This document shows positions 1 to 6,411 of a stretch of DNA of 12,944 bases, piece by piece. The notes under the pieces were generated by a model that had not been told where the DNA came from, did no database searches, and saw only the letters and a program-made list of their open reading frames with translations. The DNA is from JACRBT01 sp964474285 (GTDB taxonomy: Bacteria; Chloroflexota; Dehalococcoidia; Tepidiformales; Tepidiformaceae). The stretch covers positions 1-12,944 of the forward strand of contig CAYYSD010000090.1 in NCBI GenBank assembly GCA_964474285.1, written 5' to 3'. Positions within the stretch are counted from its first letter, which is position 1. Each line of letters begins with the position of its first letter. The position numbers and the translations under genes are program-made.

Positions 1-1
1 C

Positions 2-595
2 GAACAGCAGTTCGCGGGCACCGGTGCCAACATCAAGCAGCGCCCGTCGCTGTTCGAGGAGGGCTTCGACATCGCGAAGCGCCTCCTCGCAGGTGAAACG
101 GTCAGCGGTAAGCGGCGATTCAAGACCGTGATCGACGCGAAGATTGCGCCGCTCCCGCCTGAGCCGGTGGAGTACTGGATCGGCGGCAGCGCGGAGCCGT
201 CTGTCGACCGGGCCGCAAAGATGGGCGACGGCTTCCTCGGCGGCCCTGAACTCACGCCCGAAAGCGCGAAGCATTGGGCCCAGTTCTACACCGACCGCAC
301 CGTCGCCTACGGCCGCAAGCCCACAGCCATCGCCATCCGCCGCGACATCTTCGTGGGCGAATCCGCCGAACACGCCGCATCAGTCGCGGGCTCGATCATC
401 GCGCGGGGCTACCGCGGCTTCCGGCCCGACGCGCTCATTTATGGCGACCCGGACACCGTCGCCGCGAAGTTCCGCGAATACGGGGCGATGGGCTACACCG
501 ACATCATCATCCGCCACCTGACCGACCACCACGAAACGGTGCTCGGGTCGATGGCCCGCCTCGCCGAAGTTCGGCGGGCCGTCATCAACGACTGA
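2..595 (+). CDS. Luciferase-like (LLM class) flavin/F420-dependent oxidoreductase, 3' part only
   Basis: The reading frame is open from the left edge, so the gene starts outside the window; about 197 C-terminal residues are visible. A GTG at 128 is only an internal codon, because the frame upstream of it also reads as sensible protein (ANIKQRPSLFEEGFDIAKRL). Family assignment rests on the C-terminal TIM-barrel pattern of bacterial luciferase-like monooxygenases: YWIGGSAEPSVDRAAKMGDGF (first part of that strand/helix), then a GYRGFRPDALIYGDPDTVAAKF stretch and a closing HLTDHH segment. Family members use FMN or F420 to oxidise alcohols, aldehydes or other small molecules. Cofactor and substrate cannot be read from this part. 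It ends in TGA six bases before the convergent acetyltransferase stop. Family confidence is good; specific function is unknown. Confidence 0.8.
   Translation, partial: EQQFAGTGANIKQRPSLFEEGFDIAKRLLAGETVSGKRRFKTVIDAKIAPLPPEPVEYWIGGSAEPSVDRAAKMGDGFLGGPELTPESAKHWAQFYTDRTVAYGRKPTAIAIRRDIFVGESAEHAASVAGSIIARGYRGFRPDALIYGDPDTVAAKFREYGAMGYTDIIIRHLTDHHETVLGSMARLAEVRRAVIND
560..578. terminator. Candidate hairpin downstream of the acetyltransferase gene, inside the end of the oxidoreductase gene
   Basis: CGCCGAA (562-568) and TTCGGCG (570-576) are perfect inverted arms around one G. A T-G wobble (561/577) and a C-G pair (560/578) extend the stem. On the minus strand it starts about 24 nt after the acetyltransferase stop, where a terminator could lie, but no T-run follows. 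It also falls within coding sequence, so it may be only codon-driven GC symmetry. Confidence 0.25.
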
Positions 596-605
596 GCCGT
601 CTCAG
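592..605. repeat. Short inverted repeat spanning two convergent stop codons
   Basis: CTGAG (592-596) and CTCAG (601-605) form a perfect 5-bp stem with loop CCGT. The arms contain the TGA of the oxidoreductase and the TCA (TGA on the minus strand) of the acetyltransferase. There is no T-tract on either side. It could be a minimal bidirectional transcription-end hairpin, but three of the five pairs arise automatically from opposed TGA stops, so the signal is weak. Confidence 0.3.
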
Positions 606-1819
606 AACCCGTTGAGGCAGTGCGGTGCATACGTTGTCTTGAACATCGCGTCAGCGCGCGCCAGTACGCCATCGCCGCTCGCCGAAAGCCGCCCCGCACG
701 CGAATAGTGGGTGGCACTCCGGAACCCCGCCATCAGCCCCGCCAGTGTGTTCAGCGACAGGAAGAGGTCAGCGGGGCGATCCGTCCGCCGCACGGACGTC
801 GTGGTTCCGTCGGTTTCCATCATCCACGTTCCCTCGTTCCAGGGGCACATCGTGTCGCCGGTGATCTCGAACGTGAGCTCGCCCCGGGCGCCGTAGGGCC
901 GCTGCGGGAGCGCCTTCTCGACGTCGACGATGCGCATCCAGATGGCATCGCCCGTCTTTCGGTTGAGCATCCGGGGTTCGAGGAGCAGATCGGGGGCCGG
1001 GTTGTCCTCGCCGATGTTGTGCATGTTCACCTGGCCGACCAGGTCGTGCCGGCGGATGTACTCCCAGAGGCCACGGAAGGCATCCATGTCGAGATAGATG
1101 AAGTCGGAGACGTCCATCTCCTGCGATGGACCAGGGCGTTGATGCGGCGCGTCGCGGGTGGCATAGACGATGTGGCCGCGCGCCTCTCCTGTGTGGTCGT
1201 GATAGACACCGACGTGAACGGGTTCGCCCTTTTTCGGGGGACGAAGCGTGGACGCGTTCCAGAGAGCGGCCGCGCGGTGGATCGCCAGGTTTCGCGGCGA
1301 GGCGTACTGAATGTAGAGCTGTTTGATGATCGGATAGGCGTCGTCCTTCGTCATCAGGGTCACCCGCCCGGACGGCTGCGGACCGGATTCGAACGCCACA
1401 TAACGAGGGTCAAAGGAGAAGTCCACCCCGGCGGATGCCATGCCGTAGCCGAACCGCTGGTAGATGGCCCCCATGCTGGCATATAGGATCGCGATCGACT
1501 GTTCTCGTTCGCGCATCGTTTCGAAGCCCTGGGTCATGATCCGGCGGAGGAGTCCCTGCCGGCGATACTCCGGCAGCGTGCCCACCGCGGTGACGCCCCC
1601 CATTCGCACGGGAGCGCCGTTGAGACGCACCGTGAACGGGAACACGCCCATGGTCGCGACCATCCGGTCCCCATCGAACGCGCAGGTCGTCCAGTCCGGC
1701 GAAGTCGCGTTGATTTCGTCCTGGACCTCCTCGAAGTTGCCGGCGAACACGTACTGCACAATGCGTCCGTACGCGGCCACCTCGTCCCTGTCCTTGCATG
1801 CCCGGATTTCGATGCCCAT
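602..1819 (-). CDS. Eis-like GNAT N-acetyltransferase with C-terminal SCP2-type domain
   Basis: 405 aa, the usual size of Eis-family proteins, which transfer acetyl from acetyl-CoA to amines such as aminoglycosides or lysines. Residues 1-140 form a GNAT fold with the acetyl-CoA loop YRRQGLL (85-91) after the VTAVGTLPE strand. IYQRFGYG (119-126) places Y120 where Eis has its general-acid Tyr. The protein ends in Phe (F405), as in Eis, whose C-terminal carboxylate takes part in catalysis. A second GNAT-like region and a sterol-carrier-like C-terminal domain (about 300-400, with DLFLSLNTLAGLMAG) follow the family order. The ATG at 1819 is chosen because AGGGGAA (1826-1832) sits six bases upstream; an in-frame GTG at 1852 would add 11 non-conserved residues. 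Substrate is unknown. Family call is strong. Confidence 0.87.
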   Translation of the reverse strand: MGIEIRACKDRDEVAAYGRIVQYVFAGNFEEVQDEINATSPDWTTCAFDGDRMVATMGVFPFTVRLNGAPVRMGGVTAVGTLPEYRRQGLLRRIMTQGFETMREREQSIAILYASMGAIYQRFGYGMASAGVDFSFDPRYVAFESGPQPSGRVTLMTKDDAYPIIKQLYIQYASPRNLAIHRAAALWNASTLRPPKKGEPVHVGVYHDHTGEARGHIVYATRDAPHQRPGPSQEMDVSDFIYLDMDAFRGLWEYIRRHDLVGQVNMHNIGEDNPAPDLLLEPRMLNRKTGDAIWMRIVDVEKALPQRPYGARGELTFEITGDTMCPWNEGTWMMETDGTTTSVRRTDRPADLFLSLNTLAGLMAGFRSATHYSRAGRLSASGDGVLARADAMFKTTYAPHCLNGF

Positions 1820-1825
1820 GTGCGA

Positions 1826-1832
1826 TTCCCCT
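1826..1832 (-). promoter_or_regulatory. Shine-Dalgarno deciding the acetyltransferase start
   Basis: AGGGGAA on the minus strand, six bases before the ATG at 1819. It favours this start over the in-frame GTG at 1852, which has no comparable site. Confidence 0.6.
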
Positions 1833-1850
1833 GCCCCGGAATAGCCTGCC

Positions 1851-1856
1851 ACGATA
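1851..1856 (-). promoter_or_regulatory. Possible -10 element (TATCGT) for the acetyltransferase
   Basis: TATCGT on the minus strand fits TANNNT and lies 31 nt before the ATG, leaving room for a short leader with the Shine-Dalgarno. No clear -35 is visible. Weak evidence by itself. Confidence 0.25.
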
Positions 1857-1877
1857 CCAGATAGGATCGCGCGGTGG

Positions 1878-3761
1878 TTACGGTTGGAGCGGCGTGAGCG
1901 TGACGTCCTCGGTCACGTGGATGAGGTAGGCGGAGCAGGCGTCGATGCGAGAGAACCCGCGGGCCCATGACGGCGTGGACGCAGAACCGTAGGAGAGCCA
2001 GCGGCCGCCCTCGGGGGTGGTTTCCCAGCGGAAGACTTCGGTGTACTTCCCCGCGATGGAGGCAAGTGCGTCTCGCGCGTCCGCGGAGGCCCCGATGTAG
2101 ACCAGGTTGTTCCAGCCGCTCTCGAGTTGCACCGGAAACGGCCCGGAAAGCGAAAAGCCGCCGACGAGCGTGAAGGCGGCCGTCGCCTCGTACCAATAGG
2201 CGTCTCCGGGGGCGAGGGAATCCAGCGTGCGTCCCATGGAGGTGCCAGCGAACCAGTGGCTGAACTCCTCGCTGCCGTCGATGAGGCCGTAGATGGCTGT
2301 CACGCGGCTCGGGAGGCCGTATTCCGGGGGGAAGACGAGCCCGAGGGATTGGGAACTGGCGCCGAAGAATCCCGCGTTGTTCCAACCCGGCCCAATGGTG
2401 ACGTTGCCGCATTGCACAACGCCGGCCCCCACCCGAACAGACGGGCCGAACTCACTCGTGCTGCCGAGGGCATCGGTGACCAGCGCGGTCACCCACTGGC
2501 CCGGGACCACGGGCGGGTTCTCAAAGGCGAACGCGCCGAGGGGGTCGGCAGCGGCCGCGCCGACCGCAAGCGGCGTGAGTTCGGAGTCGAACCGCGCGCC
2601 GGGTTGATGGTCCGTGACGTAGAGTTCCACGCTGCATCCCGCGCAGGACTGTCCGGCGGTGCCGGAGATGCGCGACTGAACTGCTCGCGAAATCAGCGGG
2701 TGATTGCGCAGCGTATTGGCCCCGGAATCGCCGTCTCCGGCATCGTTCGGGTTGTGTTCGCCGTCCGCGTTGAGGTCAATGGGCAAGCCGCTGATCTCGT
2801 GGAAGCGGTTGGCGCGAACGGTGTTCCCGGCCACGCTGCCTTCGGCACTGTCGGCGGCGACCCTGACACCGGCTGCCGCGTTCGCGAGGGTGTTGAACTC
2901 CACGATGCTGTTCGAAGAGGGCTGACGTAGCTCGATCGCGACCGAGACCGGCGCTGGCTCCGAGGCCGGGTTCTCGCCGATGACGTTCCGTACGATGCGG
3001 GTGCCTCCAAACGGTGGGATGCCGCTGGCGCCGACGCGAACGCCTGCCGTCGCGTTGCCGATGTAGTTCGCGCCGGCCTGAGTTTCCGCGCCAACGGTGA
3101 CGCCGGCCGCCGAGACCTGGATCCCGGTGCCCAGCCCGAGGAGTTGGCCTTCGAATGCCTCGAAGCCTGCGCGCAGGTGGACCACCGCGCTCTCCGCTCC
3201 GCGCACGTCGACCGCAGTCGTACAGCCTCCGGCGGCTACCGGGGCGCCGGGGCTTGCGAGATCGCCGATCCTGGTGCGCGCCCCGGCTGCGACGATGCAG
3301 GAGCCGCTGAAGCCCCGCACCGTGAGGCCGCGCAAGCGCCCGTCGTCTCCAGTGAGCACGACGCCGTCGGCCGGCACACCGAGAGAGAGCCCGCTGAGGA
3401 TGACGCCCGCGCCGGCGCCGTCGATGCTGACGCCAGGACGGGTGACCGGGGGTAACGGCGAGGCAAGGACCGAGATTGTCGCCGGCTCCCCCGGGGGAAA
3501 GATTGCCGATGGGAAGCGGATCACGAACGTGCCTTCGCTGGCATCGGCGTTCACAAACTCGATGGCGCGCCGCAACGTGCAGAGCGTCGTGCTCGGACAC
3601 ACCGAGTCGCCGGGCGCGATGCCATCCCCGATGCTCGTGACTTCGACGATGAGTTCGGCCGCACGGGCGTCGCGGTTGTGCGGCCAACCTTCGCGAAGCA
3701 GTCCCGAGGCCACGGCGATTGCGAGCGCCAGCAGCAGCGTTCGCCCGGCATTCCGTCTCAT
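1878..3761 (-). CDS. Secreted right-handed beta-helix protein with CSLREAI-type motif and two C-terminal GWNN repeats
   Basis: 627 aa. An N-terminal signal peptide is clear: MRRNAGR, then a hydrophobic core (about 8-22), with a plausible cleavage after ARA near residue 34. CTLRRAIEFVNA (61-72) matches the CSLREAI motif at the head of many secreted beta-helix proteins. Residues about 95-330 are rich in Gly, Val, Asn and Ala with turns such as SIDGAGAGVILSG and VEFNTLANAAAGVRV, typical of parallel beta-helix (NosD/pectate-lyase-like) coils. DLNADGEHNPNDAGDGDSG resembles a calcium-binding acidic loop. A Cys-containing beta-sandwich-like stretch follows (about 365-445). Two imperfect repeats of about 90 residues close the protein, each opening with GWNN (459-462 and 549-552). 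The role is probably an extracellular or surface protein; no catalytic residues are identifiable. There is no good Shine-Dalgarno, but a -10-like element sits seven bases before the ATG. Confidence 0.82.
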   Translation of the reverse strand: MRRNAGRTLLLALAIAVASGLLREGWPHNRDARAAELIVEVTSIGDGIAPGDSVCPSTTLCTLRRAIEFVNADASEGTFVIRFPSAIFPPGEPATISVLASPLPPVTRPGVSIDGAGAGVILSGLSLGVPADGVVLTGDDGRLRGLTVRGFSGSCIVAAGARTRIGDLASPGAPVAAGGCTTAVDVRGAESAVVHLRAGFEAFEGQLLGLGTGIQVSAAGVTVGAETQAGANYIGNATAGVRVGASGIPPFGGTRIVRNVIGENPASEPAPVSVAIELRQPSSNSIVEFNTLANAAAGVRVAADSAEGSVAGNTVRANRFHEISGLPIDLNADGEHNPNDAGDGDSGANTLRNHPLISRAVQSRISGTAGQSCAGCSVELYVTDHQPGARFDSELTPLAVGAAAADPLGAFAFENPPVVPGQWVTALVTDALGSTSEFGPSVRVGAGVVQCGNVTIGPGWNNAGFFGASSQSLGLVFPPEYGLPSRVTAIYGLIDGSEEFSHWFAGTSMGRTLDSLAPGDAYWYEATAAFTLVGGFSLSGPFPVQLESGWNNLVYIGASADARDALASIAGKYTEVFRWETTPEGGRWLSYGSASTPSWARGFSRIDACSAYLIHVTEDVTLTPLQP

Positions 3762-3768
3762 TCGTGGA

Positions 3769-3774
3769 AGGATA
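3769..3774 (-). promoter_or_regulatory. Possible -10 element (TATCCT) placed for leaderless transcription of the beta-helix gene
   Basis: TATCCT on the minus strand ends seven bases before the ATG at 3761. A start of transcription at or next to the ATG would follow, consistent with the lack of a Shine-Dalgarno. No convincing -35 is seen. Confidence 0.4.
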
Positions 3775-3806
3775 CGCGGCAGGGACGTTCAGCGGGACCG
3801 GCCCGT

Positions 3807-4640
3807 TCAGAGCGCGCGGAAGATTCGCTTCGAGTCGACGCGGACAATGTGACCCATCCCCGGGTACTCCCAGTGCCCCGCCATCCAGAGCCGGCCGTCG
3901 GCTTCGGCCTCTGCGAAGAGCTTTTCGCGCGACCTGCCCGCCTCCACGCCGTCGGTGTCCAGGTGGCTCGACCAGTCGGGGTGATTGAGCTGGAATGCGT
4001 GGTGGCTCGCGTCGCCGGCAATGATGGCTCGTTCGCCGGCGCTGTAGATGCCAATGGCGCAGTGCCCCGGTGTGTGCCCCGGCGAGGGAACGAAGGTGAG
4101 GTTTGTATCGATTGCCTTTTCGCCGTCGAGCAGGTCGAGCCTGCCCATGCCTTCAAGCGGCTGGACGCATTCGCGCAGGTGCGCCGACCCAGGCTGTTCC
4201 AACACGTCGGGCTGCATCCAGAAGTCCCATTCGGGCCGGTAGATCACGAACCTTGCGTTTTCGAAATAGACCCGGGAGTTGCCGGCGTCGTCATCGACGG
4301 TGTTCCAGCCCACGTGATCGACGTGAAGGTGGGTGTGCACCACGACGTCGATATCAGCGGGCGTCAGACCGTGCTCCCTGAGCCGGAGATCGAGGTTGCC
4401 GCGTGGAATGCCCTGCCGCCGGCGCATGCCAGCGCCGGAGTCGATGAGGATCGTCTTGCCGTCGGAGCGCAGCAAGTAGCAGGTGATGGAGTTCTTGATC
4501 AGGCCGCGCTCATCGAGCTTGTCCACGTATTCGGCACGCATTTCGTCGGCGTGCTCCGGGAGGAAGAAACCCGGGCTGAGCATGAACACCGCATCCTGCA
4601 GGGGCGTGATCTCGACGTTTCCGACTGTCACCGTGGTCAT
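3807..4640 (-). CDS. Metallo-beta-lactamase-fold hydrolase (lactonase-like)
   Basis: 277 aa, normal for single-domain MBL-fold hydrolases of the AHL-lactonase/quorum-quenching type. Metal ligands are all visible: HLHVDH (104-109, the HxHxDH motif), H189 in SPGHTPGH, D210 in AGDASH, and H256 in MAGHWEYPG. These would hold two zinc ions and cleave an ester, lactone or similar bond. Residues 64-72 (ILIDSGAGM) form the strand before the first metal loop. There is no signal peptide, so it is probably cytoplasmic. The ATG at 4640 is chosen because GAGGTG (4646-4651) lies five bases upstream; an ORF start at 4661 adds seven residues without such support. The true substrate cannot be told from sequence. 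It sits 45 bp before the beta-helix gene and 42 bp after the SCO1664-family gene. Confidence 0.88.
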   Translation of the reverse strand: MTTVTVGNVEITPLQDAVFMLSPGFFLPEHADEMRAEYVDKLDERGLIKNSITCYLLRSDGKTILIDSGAGMRRRQGIPRGNLDLRLREHGLTPADIDVVVHTHLHVDHVGWNTVDDDAGNSRVYFENARFVIYRPEWDFWMQPDVLEQPGSAHLRECVQPLEGMGRLDLLDGEKAIDTNLTFVPSPGHTPGHCAIGIYSAGERAIIAGDASHHAFQLNHPDWSSHLDTDGVEAGRSREKLFAEAEADGRLWMAGHWEYPGMGHIVRVDSKRIFRAL

Positions 4641-4645
4641 GGGCG

Positions 4646-4651
4646 CACCTC
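4646..4651 (-). promoter_or_regulatory. Shine-Dalgarno deciding the MBL-fold hydrolase start
   Basis: GAGGTG on the minus strand with a five-base spacer to the ATG at 4640. Confidence 0.6.
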
Positions 4652-4659
4652 GACGCGTC

Positions 4660-4665
4660 ATCCTA
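4660..4665 (-). promoter_or_regulatory. Possible -10 element (TAGGAT) for the MBL-fold hydrolase
   Basis: TAGGAT on the minus strand lies 19 nt before the ATG, giving a short leader just long enough to carry the Shine-Dalgarno. The -35 region is not recognisable. Confidence 0.35.
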
Positions 4666-4682
4666 CACGGCGTACGGCGCTG

Positions 4683-5417
4683 CTACACGAGCGGCCAGGG
4701 GTAGCTTCGGTGCGGACCCGGCCTGGGGAACAGCCCGTCGCGCAGGAGCGTTTCAGCACGGCCCACCAGCGCGGCCGCTTCGTCGGCGCTCACCATCTCC
4801 AGGAACGCGGCGGCCTCGGGGAGCGAAGCGTCCACCGCGTGTGCCGCACGTTCGACGTCCTTCAGCCACGATTTGCGGATGGGCTGTTCGGCCCAGTCCC
4901 AGATCACCGTGCGCATCTTGTACTGGTAGTGGAAGCAAAGCCCGTGATCGATGCCCCAGATGCGGCCGTCAGCGTCGAGCAGGCAATGGCCCCCCTTTCG
5001 GTCGGCGTTATTCGCGACATAATCAAAAACGGCCATGCGCTTGAGTTGGGGTACCAGCGCCTTCTCTTCCCGCTGTTCGAAGAAGCTCTTGCGAGAGTCG
5101 TGAGGGACGAACACCTGGAGCGAGCCCACACCATGCGGACCATCGCGCACAACGGTCGGCGGGATGAACGGCCAATCCAGCAGACGGGCGAGCCGGTAGG
5201 CCGCCACTTCGCGCCGGTAGAGTGAGCCGTCGGGGAAGTCCCAGAGCGGTGACTCGCCGCGCAAAGGCTTGTAGATCGCCGAAAAGCGTTGACCGTCGCC
5301 GGAGCACATCTGCGCGAGGAAGACGTAGTTCGAAGAGGACCACAGCGATTTGATCTCCTGGAACTCTGCCTCGAGGAGCATCCGTTCAGCGTCGCTGAAA
5401 TCGATTCCGGCGGCCAT
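4683..5417 (-). CDS. SCO1664-family protein (PI3/PI4-kinase-like fold, function unknown)
   Basis: 244 aa. The body matches my memory of the SCO1664 family (TIGR03843), which occurs in Actinobacteria and Chloroflexota and is distantly related to phosphatidylinositol 3/4-kinases. Visible landmarks are IYKPLRGESPLWDFPDG (48-64), with K50 as the likely nucleotide-contacting lysine; PPTVVRDGPHG (86-96); AVFDYVANNADRKGGH (129-144), the catalytic-loop equivalent; and GIDHGLCFH (155-163), the metal-binding DFG-like segment. All kinase-like residues appear intact, so phosphotransfer is plausible but unproven. The open frame extends upstream to 5747, but that part is an Arg/Pro-rich shadow of phzF; the ATG at 5417 fits the family start. 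In Actinobacteria the family often neighbours a histidine-phosphatase-like gene and a DUF3090 gene; neither is here. Confidence 0.85.
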   Translation of the reverse strand: MAAGIDFSDAERMLLEAEFQEIKSLWSSSNYVFLAQMCSGDGQRFSAIYKPLRGESPLWDFPDGSLYRREVAAYRLARLLDWPFIPPTVVRDGPHGVGSLQVFVPHDSRKSFFEQREEKALVPQLKRMAVFDYVANNADRKGGHCLLDADGRIWGIDHGLCFHYQYKMRTVIWDWAEQPIRKSWLKDVERAAHAVDASLPEAAAFLEMVSADEAAALVGRAETLLRDGLFPRPGPHRSYPWPLV

Positions 5418-5425
5418 CTGACCTG

Positions 5426-5434
5426 AGCTTAGCA
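5426..5434 (-). promoter_or_regulatory. Possible extended -10 (TGCTAAGCT) for the SCO1664-family gene
   Basis: On the minus strand TG-C-TAAGCT fits an extended -10 (TGnTANNNT) and ends eight bases before the ATG at 5417. Nearly the same string occurs before phzF (6355-6363). An AGGT lies between it and the ATG but is too close to serve easily as a normal Shine-Dalgarno. Confidence 0.4.
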
Positions 5435-5460
5435 GAACGGTGGTGCGGCGAGGGTCGGGT

Positions 5461-6348
5461 CTAAACGGTGATCGTTCCGCGCAGCACCGTAATCGCCGAG
5501 CCGGCCACGCGGACAACCTTTGGCGTGTCACCTTCCGCATCGACTTCGACGGTCGCAACCCCCGGGCGGCCCATAATGTGTCCTTGCTCGGCCCGGAACG
5601 GCGTGGAACGCAAGAGGCCGGTCTGCCAGAGGTAGGCGGCCATCCCGCCCGTCGCGCTGCCGGTAAAGGGATCCTCCGCGATGCCCGCGGACCCGGCGAA
5701 GTGGCGCGCGTGGGTCTGGTTCGCCGCGTCAAACGCTTCCAGCGCAAAGACGTGCGAGCTGAAGAACCCGGCTCCAGCCTCCAGAGAGCGCAGGCGCTGC
5801 GTGTCGGGCCCGAGGCGGCGCAGGACGGCGAGCGACCGAACCGGGATCATCGCCTGGGGAGTGCCGGTACTCACGACCTGCGGCATCACTCCGGGCAGCA
5901 GGTCGGCACGATCGATGCCGAGAGCGACGGCCACGGCGGCAGGATCGAGAACCGCGCCAAATTCCGGAGTAGCCTGGGTCATCACGATCCGGACGCCGTC
6001 CGTGCCCGGTTCTAGGTCCACGGGCAGGACGCCGGCGCTGAGTTCCTGCGTAACGCGCTTCGGCCCCGCTGAGAGGTCGATTCGGCCCTCTTCGGCCAGG
6101 GCGAACATGGTCGCGATCGTCGGGTGCCCGGCAAGGGGGATTTCCGTCCTCGGCGTGAAGAACCTGACGCGGAAGTCCGCCACCCGCGAGGGAGTCACGA
6201 AGGCCGTCTCACTCAGGTTCATTTCCCGGGCGATGGTTTGCATCTGGGCATCCGAAAGCCCTTCAGCGTTCGTCACCACGCCGCAGGGGTTCCCGGCATA
6301 GCGTTCGGTTGTGAAGGCGTCGACCGTCTTGATTGCGTAGTCCGTCAT
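5461..6348 (-). CDS. PhzF-family isomerase/epimerase
   Basis: 295 aa, the standard length of the PhzF/YddE family (two-domain diaminopimelate-epimerase-like fold). Motifs in order: VDAFTTERYAGNPCGVV (9-25), MNLSETAFV (43-51) with E47 as the catalytic Glu, TEIPLAGHPTIA (68-79), and EDPFTGSATGGMAAYL (225-240). PhzF itself isomerises trans-2,3-dihydro-3-hydroxyanthranilate in phenazine synthesis. Most family members, including stand-alone genes like this one, have unknown substrates. No other phenazine gene is nearby, so phenazine synthesis should not be inferred. It is the first gene of the minus-strand series, divergent from the pncC-like gene, and 43 bp before the SCO1664-family start. Confidence 0.92.
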   Translation of the reverse strand: MTDYAIKTVDAFTTERYAGNPCGVVTNAEGLSDAQMQTIAREMNLSETAFVTPSRVADFRVRFFTPRTEIPLAGHPTIATMFALAEEGRIDLSAGPKRVTQELSAGVLPVDLEPGTDGVRIVMTQATPEFGAVLDPAAVAVALGIDRADLLPGVMPQVVSTGTPQAMIPVRSLAVLRRLGPDTQRLRSLEAGAGFFSSHVFALEAFDAANQTHARHFAGSAGIAEDPFTGSATGGMAAYLWQTGLLRSTPFRAEQGHIMGRPGVATVEVDAEGDTPKVVRVAGSAITVLRGTITV

Positions 6349-6354
6349 CGCCTG

Positions 6355-6363
6355 AGTTTAGCA
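6355..6363 (-). promoter_or_regulatory. Possible extended -10 (TGCTAAACT) for phzF-like gene
   Basis: On the minus strand TG-C-TAAACT fits an extended -10 and ends six bases before the ATG at 6348. It shares TGCTAA-CTCAGG (one base variable) with the SCO1664-family upstream region. Confidence 0.4.
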
Positions 6364-6373
6364 GCCCGCTGCT
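6360..6373. promoter_or_regulatory. Perfect hyphenated palindrome in a divergent promoter region (operator candidate)
   Basis: AGCAGC (6360-6365), two C, then GCTGCT (6368-6373): a perfect 6-bp inverted repeat with a two-base centre. It lies in the 63-bp divergent gap, touching the phzF -10 element and just upstream of where a -35 for the pncC-like gene would be. A dimeric regulator could bind here. Triplet-like GCTGCTGC composition makes a chance palindrome quite possible. Confidence 0.3.
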
Positions 6374-6397
6374 GCTGCGCGGCGGCACGTCACGCCG

Positions 6398-6403
6398 TAT
6401 GAT
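6398..6403 (+). promoter_or_regulatory. Possible -10 element (TATGAT) placed for leaderless transcription of the pncC-like gene
   Basis: TATGAT ends eight bases before the ATG at 6412. There is no Shine-Dalgarno between them. It is one mismatch from TATAAT in very GC-rich surroundings. The -35 is unclear. Confidence 0.45.
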
Positions 6404-6411
6404 TCGCGGCC

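Noticed and set aside
3793..3805. GC-rich imperfect palindrome CGGGACCGGCCCG after the MBL hydrolase gene as a terminator
   Set aside because: The uninterrupted stem is only about four base pairs and no T-run follows; too weak to call.
3678..5225. Long plus-strand open frame (515 codons) opposite the MBL hydrolase and SCO1664-family gene
   Set aside because: It is the antisense shadow of two genes with clear family motifs, runs through their intergenic gap, and its translation shows no recognisable domain. Long antisense frames are expected at this GC content.
5418..5747. N-terminal extension of the SCO1664-family protein up to 5747
   Set aside because: The extra 110 residues are Arg/Pro-rich, overlap the end of phzF and do not fit the family; the ATG at 5417 matches the family start.
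5461..6348. Phenazine biosynthesis locus based on the phzF-like gene
   Set aside because: None of the other phenazine genes is present, and most PhzF-family proteins have other or unknown roles.
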